DNA of 11,319 bases from Thermoplasmata archaeon (lineage in GTDB: Archaea > Thermoplasmatota > Thermoplasmata > Lutacidiplasmatales > UBA184): the NCBI GenBank assembly GCA_030044695.1, contig JASIDM010000029.1:1-11319 (forward strand), given 5' to 3'. The position numbers and the translations under genes are program-made. Under the pieces are notes generated by a model that was given only the letters and a program-made list of their open reading frames with translations, ran no database searches and was not told where the DNA came from. This document shows, one piece after another, positions 7,070-11,319 of this stretch (positions are counted from its first letter, which is position 1; each line of letters begins with the position of its first letter).

Positions 7070-7089
7070 CGGTCGCTGGAGGGCGACCG
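7070..7089 (-). repeat. Perfect 7-bp inverted repeat directly after the flpA stop
   Basis: On the minus strand CGGTCGC and GCGACCG flank a 6-nt loop CCTCCA, beginning at the first base after the flpA TGA. The all but A/T-free stem would be a stable RNA hairpin in the 52-nt gap between flpA and the surface-protein gene. It could be a processing or attenuation element. It lacks the U-run expected of an archaeal terminator. The loop sequence resembles the anti-Shine-Dalgarno CCUCC. Confidence 0.45.
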
Positions 7090-7746
7090 TCAGCGTCGCA
7101 CGGCGAGCGCGAGATGGTCCCGGGCGAACGGAGCCAGCGGCCACTCGCCGTCGACCCGGAGGCCGTGGCGGTCGAGCTCGGCCCGGCTCTCCCGTGCGAT
7201 CGCCGCCGTGGGGCGGCGCTGGGTGACCGAGCGGACCTTCAACATCAGGAGCCCACGGCCCCGGGCGGCGAGGCACGCGTCAGCGTTCTCCCGGAAGATC
7301 CTCACCTGGTCGCGCTGGGCCACGTCCTGGTAGAGCAGGTCCACCTCGCCGACGTCGGCGCGGTACCGCTCCGGGAGCTGGGCGTCGGCGAGGATCGGGT
7401 AAAGGTTCGTGCGACGGCGGGCGAGCGCCACCAGCGGGGCGAAGACGCTGGGGCTCTTCTCGACGGCGTAGATCGGAGCGGCGGGCCAGAGGTCCGAGAG
7501 GTGGCTGGCCGTGGTGCCGTGGGCCGCCCCGAGGTAGAGTACCGCGCGGGGCGGCTCGAGGACGGAGCCTGGCGCCCCTCGCGCGAGCAGCGCCGCGAGC
7601 TTGGAGCGCCACGGGTCCCAACCGCGGTACTCGACCTCGTGGGAGGTGCGCAGCGGCTCGCCGTAGACGCTCACGCCGGGAACCGCGTTCCGGGTGAACA
7701 GCTCGCGACCGTCGCGCCAGACCCCCGGCCACGGCGACGGTTCCAC
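7090..7746 (-). CDS. flpA: Fibrillarin-like rRNA/tRNA 2'-O-methyltransferase
   Basis: This 218-aa protein is the archaeal fibrillarin, the SAM-dependent catalytic subunit of C/D-box sRNPs that 2'-O-methylates rRNA and tRNA together with Nop5 and L7Ae. Visible hallmarks are the fold-entry segment PGVSVYGE (residues 23-30), EYRGWDPWRSKLAA (39-52), the SAM loop VLYLGAAHGTT (69-79), SHLSDL, YAVE (93-96), DAQLPERY (121-128) and YQDVAQRDQ (139-147). The expected K-D-K-H catalytic set is present as K49, D141, K170 and H211. Where many homologues have KARSID the sequence reads KVRSVT, a small deviation. Length is normal for the family. Translation starts at a GTG 7 nt after the RidA stop, so the two are probably co-transcribed. 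nop5, its usual archaeal neighbour, is not in this window. Confidence 0.95.
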   Translation of the reverse strand: MEPSPWPGVWRDGRELFTRNAVPGVSVYGEPLRTSHEVEYRGWDPWRSKLAALLARGAPGSVLEPPRAVLYLGAAHGTTASHLSDLWPAAPIYAVEKSPSVFAPLVALARRRTNLYPILADAQLPERYRADVGEVDLLYQDVAQRDQVRIFRENADACLAARGRGLLMLKVRSVTQRRPTAAIARESRAELDRHGLRVDGEWPLAPFARDHLALAVRR

Positions 7747-7753
7747 GCCGGCG

Positions 7754-8218
7754 CTAGGGGGCCTCGACCAAAAGCTCGACCTCGACGGGAGCGTTCAGCG
7801 GAAGTCCGGCGACCCCCACCGTCGCCCGGCTGCCCCGCCCCGGCTCCCCGAACACCGCGAGCAGCAGGTCGGAGGCGCCGTTGGCGACCTCGTGCTCGAG
7901 GTGGAATCCGGGGGAGACGGCGACGAAGACCCCGACGCGGACGACGCGACGGACCCGCTCCAGGCTCCCCAACTCCTGCGCGAGGGCGCTCAGCGCCTGC
8001 AGCGTGGCCCGGCGGGCGAGCTCGGAGGCGACGTCGGCCGGCACGTCCCGGTCCACGAGGCCCGGGCGCACCACGGCGCCCTGCTCGAAGACGATCTGGC
8101 CCGAGACCCAGGCGAGACCGGACGATCGCACCACCGGCGCGTACGATCCCTTGGGGGTCGGCGGGGGCGGGAGCTCGAGGTGGAGCTCCCGCAGCCGCTC
8201 GGAAGGGCCAGGCGCCAC
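7754..8218 (-). CDS. RidA/YjgF-family protein (enamine/imine deaminase-like)
   Basis: The 154-aa protein fits the longer (about 150-155 aa) RidA-like subgroup. RidA hydrolyses reactive enamine/imine intermediates made by PLP enzymes; other branches have unclear roles. Visible features are YAPVVRSSGLAWVSGQ (residues 26-41), the ALSALAQELGSLERVRRVVRV helix and strand (about 75-95), VNGASDLL-like VANGASDLLL (111-120), FGEPGRGSRATVGVAGLP (123-140) and VEVELLVEA. R131 and E146 line up with the RidA substrate-binding arginine and the glutamate 15 residues later, so the deaminase site may be intact. The GTG start sits 26-27 nt from the centre of a TTTT element, consistent with leaderless transcription, and overlaps an inverted repeat. 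It is the first gene of the leftward transcription unit that continues into flpA. Confidence 0.88.
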   Translation of the reverse strand: MAPGPSERLRELHLELPPPPTPKGSYAPVVRSSGLAWVSGQIVFEQGAVVRPGLVDRDVPADVASELARRATLQALSALAQELGSLERVRRVVRVGVFVAVSPGFHLEHEVANGASDLLLAVFGEPGRGSRATVGVAGLPLNAPVEVELLVEAP

Positions 8219-8234
8219 GGGAGCTCCGTGGCGC
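8212..8234. promoter_or_regulatory. 9-bp perfect inverted repeat over the RidA start (candidate operator)
   Basis: GCGCCACGG (8212-8220) and CCGTGGCGC (8226-8234) are exact reverse complements around a 5-nt spacer. The repeat covers the predicted leaderless start and the first codons of the RidA gene, just downstream of its TTTT promoter element. Symmetric sites here are classic positions for dimeric repressors that block RNA polymerase. If the mRNA is leaderless, only part of the repeat is transcribed, which favours a DNA operator over an RNA hairpin. Confidence 0.45.
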
Positions 8235-8242
8235 GCGGGGCG

Positions 8243-8246
8243 AAAA
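8243..8246 (-). promoter_or_regulatory. TTTT promoter element of the RidA-flpA unit
   Basis: The minus-strand sequence CTAGGGTTTTCGCC contains the only A/T run in this stretch. Its centre is about 26.5 nt upstream of the GTG at 8218, the normal TATA-to-start distance in archaea, and a purine run (AGGG) lies on its upstream side as a possible BRE. It is degenerate as a TATA box, so the call rests on spacing. Confidence 0.4.
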
Positions 8247-8270
8247 CCCTAGCCGTCGGCCACCGCGACG

Positions 8271-8278
8271 CCTTTACG
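8271..8278 (+). promoter_or_regulatory. CCTTTACG promoter element of the small zinc-ribbon gene
   Basis: A TTTA core centred near 8274-8275 lies about 29-30 nt upstream of the ATG at 8304, so transcription would begin within a few bases of the start codon. It faces away from the RidA promoter element about 30 bp to the left, making 8219-8303 a compact divergent promoter region. Confidence 0.4.
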
Positions 8279-8303
8279 GCGGCCGGGACCTGCGCGGGCC
8301 GTC

Positions 8304-8579
8304 ATGCTGTTCCGCCGACGGAGCCGCGATCGGGACGCGTCGACCGACGAGCACGCGGAGGCGACGGCGGCCCCCGCATCGCCGCCGTCGGCCGAGGGGG
8401 CGTCCGCCCCGAACCCACCCCCCCCGGTTCCGGGGACCGTTCCGCCTCCGCTCCCGCAGCGGCCCGCCGACGCCGGGCCTTCCGGTCCGCCGTCGGGATC
8501 GTTCTCCCGTTGTTTCGTCTGCGGGTCGACGCTGGAACGCGGCGCCTGCCCGGTCTGCCGGATCGCCTGGGTCGAGTAG
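8304..8579 (+). CDS. Small Pro-rich protein with C-terminal zinc ribbon
   Basis: The 91-aa product opens with a basic MLFRRRSRDR. A long disordered-looking Ala/Pro/Ser-rich middle follows (residues 11-68, with NPPPPVPGTVPPPLPQRP). It ends in a compact CFVCGSTLERGACPVCRIAW module, with C70, C73, C82 and C85 spaced C-x2-C-x8-C-x2-C. This is a rubredoxin-knuckle type zinc ribbon, usually a structural protein- or nucleic-acid-contact element. Such tails occur in many small archaeal proteins of unknown role. The ATG agrees with a TATA-like element about 29 nt upstream. It precedes the DUF885 gene by 52 nt in the same direction, but that gene appears to have its own promoter element. No specific function can be assigned. 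Confidence 0.75.
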   Translation: MLFRRRSRDRDASTDEHAEATAAPASPPSAEGASAPNPPPPVPGTVPPPLPQRPADAGPSGPPSGSFSRCFVCGSTLERGACPVCRIAWVE

Positions 8580-8592
8580 CCCCGCCGTCCGG

Positions 8593-8614
8593 CCGGGACA
8601 GCTTTTCTGTCCGG
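8593..8614 (+). promoter_or_regulatory. Dyad enclosing the T-rich promoter element of the DUF885 gene
   Basis: GACAG (8597-8601) and CTGTC (8607-8611) flank a CTTTT spacer; GGACAG/CTGTCC extends this to 6 bp, or the stem reaches 8 bp as CCG/CGG if one G is bulged. The TTTT at 8603-8606 lies about 27 nt upstream of the ATG at 8632, where a TATA box is expected. The symmetry may be an operator over the promoter. Alternatively the transcribed hairpin may end the zinc-ribbon mRNA, whose stop is 14 nt upstream. Confidence 0.4.
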
Positions 8615-8631
8615 ACCGCTCCGTGGGAACG

Positions 8632-10257
8632 ATGGGTCCGTCGACCGAGCTCGAACCGCTCGAGCGCGAGATCGTCGACCACCTCTTCGAGCTCCAGCCG
8701 GCGTACGCCGTGGCCCTCGGCCTCCACCAGTACGACGGGCGCAGCCCCGATCTCGGTCCGGGGGCGACGGAGCGATGGGCGGAGGGGGCCGACCGCCTGC
8801 TCGAACGCCTGGGCCGCGTGGAGGCGGAGTCCCTCCCGCCGGACCGCCAGGTCGACCGGTTCATCCTGAGGCTGCTGCTGGAGAGCCCGCTGTTCGATCT
8901 CCGCGACGCCCACGAGCTCGAACGCAACCCGATGGCGTACGTCGGCATGTTCTCGCTCACGAGCTACCTCGCCCGGGAGTACGGCCCGGCCCCGGCCCGC
9001 GTCGAGGCGATGGCCAAGATCCTGCTGGCCGCCCCCGCGATCCTGGACGTGGGCCGGCGCCGCCTGCGGGGGCCGCTCCCCCGCCCGTTCGTCGATCTCG
9101 CTGTCCAGATCGGCGACCAGTTGCCGAGCCACTTCGCCGAGGCCGAGCAGTTCGCCACGGACCGGGGGGTCATCGGCGGGCTGCGCGCCGCTCGCGGGGT
9201 CGCGGAGGAGTCCCTTCGGGGGTTCGTTGCCTGGCTCCGCCAGGAGGAGCGGCCGCGAGCGACCGCCGACTTCGCCCTGGGCCCGGAGCGGTTCCGCAAG
9301 CTCCTGTTCGTCCGCGAAGGGATCGAGGTCCCGTTCGAGGAGATCCGGGACGCCGGTACGGCCGACCTCCGGCGCAACCAGGCCCGGCTGGCCGACATCG
9401 TTCGCGAGGCCCGTCAGGAACCGTCCGCGCTCCTCGCGGCGGTGGCGGCCGACCACCCCCGTCCGGAGGAGGTCCTCGCGACGGCGCGCCGGTACGTCGA
9501 CGAGGCCCAGGCGTTCGTCCGGGAGAAGGACCTCGCGACGATCCCCGAGCCGGCGTCCTGTCGGGTCGAGGAGACCCCGGCCTACAGTCGGGCGACCACC
9601 ACCGCGAGCATGAGCCCGCCGGGCCCGTTCGAGACCGCGGCCTCGGAGGGGATCTACTTCGTCACGCTGGTCGACCCAACGTGGAGCCCGACGCAGCAGG
9701 AGGAGTGGCTGCGGTCGCTGAACCGGCCGATGCTGCGGAACATCACCGTGCACGAGGTCTACCCCGGCCACTACCTGCAGTTCCTCCACCTCCGGGCGCA
9801 CCGCCTGTCGCTCGCCCGGAACGTCTACACCTCGTGGTCGTTCTGCGAGGGGTGGGCCCACTACACCGAGCAGTTGGCGATCGAGGCCGGACTGGACGGC
9901 GGAGGGAGGAACGCCGAGGTCGCCCAGCTCCACGACGCCCTCCTCCGCGACTGCCGACTCCTCGCGTCGATCGGGCTCCACACCGAGCGCTGGTCGGTCG
10001 AGCAGGCGACCGAGCTGTTCCAGCGCGAGGCGCACTTCGAGCGGCTGCCCGCCGAGCGCGAGGCGATCCGCGGCACGTTCAACCCCGAGTACTTCGCCTA
10101 CACCCTCGGCAAGCTCAGCATCCTCAGCGCGCGGCGTCGGTTCCTCGCCTCGAAGTTCGGCGGCAGCCTGCGACGGTTCCACGACGCCGTCCTCGCCGGG
10201 GGCTCCCCCCCGATCGGGTTGCTGGACCGGCTCCTCGAGCTCTACCCCGCCAGCTAG
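8632..10257 (+). CDS. DUF885-family metallopeptidase-like protein
   Basis: The 541-aa protein belongs to the DUF885 family of uncharacterised gluzincin-like zinc peptidases. The metal site is visible: HEVYPGHYLQ with H374, E375 and H380 in an HExxxGH pattern, and a downstream FCEGWAHYTEQ with E406 as likely third ligand. The N-terminal half is helical (VDHLFELQPAYAVALGLHQYDGR is the usual family opening), and the C-terminal part reads FNPEYFAYTLGKLSILSARR (residues 481-500) as in other members. Bacterial members are often secreted lipoproteins; here there is no signal peptide or lipobox, so it should be cytoplasmic. The ATG was chosen over an in-frame GTG 9 nt upstream because of its 27-nt distance from a TTTT element. 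Substrate is unknown; a peptidase or carboxypeptidase role is inferred from the metal site. Confidence 0.88.
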   Translation: MGPSTELEPLEREIVDHLFELQPAYAVALGLHQYDGRSPDLGPGATERWAEGADRLLERLGRVEAESLPPDRQVDRFILRLLLESPLFDLRDAHELERNPMAYVGMFSLTSYLAREYGPAPARVEAMAKILLAAPAILDVGRRRLRGPLPRPFVDLAVQIGDQLPSHFAEAEQFATDRGVIGGLRAARGVAEESLRGFVAWLRQEERPRATADFALGPERFRKLLFVREGIEVPFEEIRDAGTADLRRNQARLADIVREARQEPSALLAAVAADHPRPEEVLATARRYVDEAQAFVREKDLATIPEPASCRVEETPAYSRATTTASMSPPGPFETAASEGIYFVTLVDPTWSPTQQEEWLRSLNRPMLRNITVHEVYPGHYLQFLHLRAHRLSLARNVYTSWSFCEGWAHYTEQLAIEAGLDGGGRNAEVAQLHDALLRDCRLLASIGLHTERWSVEQATELFQREAHFERLPAEREAIRGTFNPEYFAYTLGKLSILSARRRFLASKFGGSLRRFHDAVLAGGSPPIGLLDRLLELYPAS

Positions 10258-10342
10258 CCCGCGAGGACTAGGACCGGCCTGCACCGGCGCCAGACGGCGG
10301 CCGACCCCGGGCACCCCTTGGCCCCGAGGGGGAGCGCACCGC
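10258..10342. other. Convergent intergenic region with a short hairpin
   Basis: This 85-nt gap separates the 3' ends of two convergent genes. It holds a 5-bp inverted repeat CCCCT/AGGGG (10314-10318 and 10327-10331, loop of 8) that could add a G-U pair. There is no T-run on either strand, so it does not look like a typical archaeal terminator. Nothing else was seen. Confidence 0.35.
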
Positions 10343-10939
10343 CTACAGGTGCAGGTTGCCGCTACGGCAGCCTCGGCACGTCGTCGCATCCCGGTCGTTG
10401 GCGAGGTAGCAGTACGGACAGACCCAGCTCTTGCGTGGGGCGGGTTCCAACGGCAACGACCGAGGCGCTTCCGCAGCGCCCGTCGAACGTCCTGGCTCCG
10501 TCAGGCGTGGCGCGCTCGACTCCGCCTCCAACCTCCCGGGAGGGAGGTCCGCGGCGGGAGCGCCGAGGGTCCTCGGCACGCCCGGTGACGGCGGATGAGG
10601 AGCCGCGACCGCGAAGGAACGGGCTCGGTGCACTTCGAGCGCGCGGGCCAGCCAGAGCCGCTCGAGCAGCCCGGGGACGTCGAAGAGCCCCTCGCTCGCC
10701 GACGGAAGGCTCGAGGGAGGAAGGTCGGGACTCGCCTCGGGGGCTCCTCGCCGTTCCGCGAGCCCGTCGACCAGCGGGGTGGCCGCCAACGGCACCGCGA
10801 GCGACGACGGCACGGCCACCGGCTCCAAGGGTGGTGGGAACGGTGGCTCAAGGCCCCGCTCCTCGGCCGTGAGGCCTGGGTATCTCGACGCCTCGCTCGA
10901 GCCCGACCGCCCACGGGGCGGCTCGACGCGGACCGCCAT
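10343..10939 (-). CDS. Protein with C-terminal RanBP2-type zinc finger
   Basis: The 198-aa product has a Pro/Ala/Glu-rich, probably disordered body (residues 1-170) with one helical stretch (LFDVPGLLERLWLARALEVHRA, 85-106). It ends with a textbook RanBP2-type finger: W172, C174, C177, N181, C188 and C191, i.e. W-x-C-x2-C-x3-N-x6-C-x2-C. RanBP2 fingers bind single-stranded RNA or ubiquitin-like proteins in eukaryotes; similar knuckles occur in archaea as unassigned zinc ribbons. The ATG is the first possible start, because an in-frame TAG lies two codons upstream. A TTATAT box is centred about 39 nt upstream, implying a leader of about 12-13 nt. The function is unknown; an RNA- or protein-binding adaptor is a guess. 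Confidence 0.75.
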   Translation of the reverse strand: MAVRVEPPRGRSGSSEASRYPGLTAEERGLEPPFPPPLEPVAVPSSLAVPLAATPLVDGLAERRGAPEASPDLPPSSLPSASEGLFDVPGLLERLWLARALEVHRARSFAVAAPHPPSPGVPRTLGAPAADLPPGRLEAESSAPRLTEPGRSTGAAEAPRSLPLEPAPRKSWVCPYCYLANDRDATTCRGCRSGNLHL

Positions 10940-10975
10940 CGATGCCTACTCTCCCCTCGATGCGTCGTGGGGACG

Positions 10976-10981
10976 ATATAA
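10976..10981 (-). promoter_or_regulatory. TATA box TTATAT of the zinc-finger gene
   Basis: The minus-strand sequence CGCTTATATCGTCC is the most A/T-rich hexamer in the region and matches the archaeal TATA consensus well. Its centre lies about 39 nt before the ATG at 10939, so the start of transcription near 10952 would leave a short leader. A GGGGAG at 10951-10956 would fall at or just before that start and is probably not a working ribosome site. Confidence 0.6.
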
Positions 10982-11019
10982 GCGAACGATTGGAGCGGCA
11001 ACGCCGCGACGGCGCGCCG

Positions 11020-11319
11020 CTAGGCCGTCCCCTCGGCGACAGCGAGGCCGGCGAGGTGCTCACCGAACTGCCGGCACCGCGTCACCTCGGGCTCCGGGAG
11101 CTCACGGCCCACCCGGCCGACCAGCACCGAGATCCCCGGGGCCGAGAGGTGGAGGCTGGGGTCCGCGTCCTGCAAGGAGGCCCGCAGCCGCCGGACCCCG
11201 GCCCCGCGCCGAGACGACGGACCGACGTCGAACACGGAGACGGTGCGTCGCTCCAGCGCCCCCGCGGCGAGCACGCTCTGGAGCGCGTGCACCTCCCGAT
11301 CGGCCTCCCGGGCGGACGC
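11020..11319 (-). CDS. Unrecognised protein, C-terminal 99 residues (N-terminus beyond right edge)
   Basis: This minus-strand frame enters from the right edge and ends at TAG 11022-11020. The visible part alternates helices and strands: a helix READREVHALQSVLAAGAL, a strand RTVSVFDVG, a helix VRRLRASLQDADP, a strand ISVLVGRV, then EVTRCRQFGEHLAGLAVAEG. This strand-helix-strand-helix order recalls the end of a ferredoxin-like or nucleotide-cyclase-type domain, but no signature motif (for example GGDEF) is present. I cannot name the family. An internal GTG (11292-11290) exists, but the protein-like frame continues upstream of it, so the gene is treated as truncated by the window. Its stop is 80 nt from the start of the zinc-finger gene in the same direction. 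Confidence 0.6.
   Translation of the reverse strand, partial: ASAREADREVHALQSVLAAGALERRTVSVFDVGPSSRRGAGVRRLRASLQDADPSLHLSAPGISVLVGRVGRELPEPEVTRCRQFGEHLAGLAVAEGTA

Noticed and set aside
8167..8192. 10-bp perfect inverted repeat GCGGGAGCTC/GAGCTCCCGC inside the RidA gene
   Set aside because: It falls in coding sequence where Glu-Leu codon pairs (GAG CTC) create the palindromic core, and GAGCTC is common in genes throughout this window. Chance is likely.
6667..8631. Plus-strand frame extending about 1,965 nt upstream of the DUF885 start
   Set aside because: It is antisense to RidA, flpA and the surface-protein gene. Protein-like sequence and family similarity begin only at the ATG 8632, which also fits the promoter spacing.
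8302..10389. Long minus-strand open frame (about 695 codons) opposite the DUF885 gene
   Set aside because: It is an antisense shadow of a gene with clear metallopeptidase motifs; its translation is Arg/Gly/Glu-rich without recognisable domains.
11020..11319. Degenerate GGDEF or nucleotide-cyclase end in the right-edge gene
   Set aside because: Only the strand-helix order is reminiscent; no signature residues are visible, so no family was assigned.
1..11319. tRNA, rRNA, CRISPR array, insertion sequence or integrase
   Set aside because: No cloverleaf-like segment, repeat-spacer array, transposase motif or terminal inverted repeats were found by reading both strands. Nearly all the window is taken up by protein genes.

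Overview
The window is about 70% G+C and reads as archaeal. A clear fibrillarin-like rRNA 2'-O-methyltransferase is present. Several start codons lie 26-30 nt downstream of a short T/A-rich element, which is archaeal TATA geometry with (near-)leaderless transcripts. A type I surface protein carries PKD/Ig-like domains and 15 N-glycosylation sequons. My best inference is a high-GC Thermoplasmatota (Thermoplasmata-related) archaeon. That placement rests on general style, not on a phylogenetic marker.

Layout. Positions 1-506 (minus) hold the N-terminal 168 codons of an unrecognised protein whose promoter lies over the stop codon of the next gene. Positions 530-7037 (minus) hold a tightly coupled six-gene block. 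In transcription order it encodes a signal-peptide/PKD surface protein with one membrane helix and a cytoplasmic winged-helix domain; a VirB2/CedA1-like two-helix pilin candidate; a polytopic VirB6/TrbL/CedA-like membrane protein; a PrgI (VirB3-like) domain fused to a VirB4 N-terminal-like domain; a small four-helix membrane protein; and a VirB4/CedB-like ATPase. Junctions are 4-nt ATGA/GTGA overlaps, a 14-nt overlap and one 9-nt gap. Positions 7090-8218 (minus) hold flpA and a RidA-family gene 7 nt apart, 52 nt upstream of the block. A divergent promoter region at 8219-8303 separates them from plus-strand genes for a 91-aa proline-rich zinc-ribbon protein and a DUF885 metallopeptidase-like protein (to 10257). 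These converge on a minus-strand gene whose product ends in a RanBP2-type zinc finger (10343-10939). A C-terminal gene fragment runs off the right edge.

The main interest is the 530-7037 block. It has the core inner-membrane parts of a type IV secretion / conjugation-type machine (pilin, VirB6, VirB3, VirB4) in an archaeal setting, resembling the Ced/Ted DNA-import systems described in Thermoproteota. It also has distinctive features: VirB4 looks split into two proteins with another membrane-protein gene between them, its N-terminal part is fused to PrgI, and the operon opens with a glycosylated surface protein that has an intracellular DNA-binding-like domain. No relaxase, VirD4 coupling ATPase, VirB11 or outer-membrane component is visible, so DNA uptake, DNA exchange and protein secretion all remain open. 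No rRNA, tRNA, CRISPR array, insertion sequence or integrase was seen, and no gene-free stretch exceeds 300 nt.
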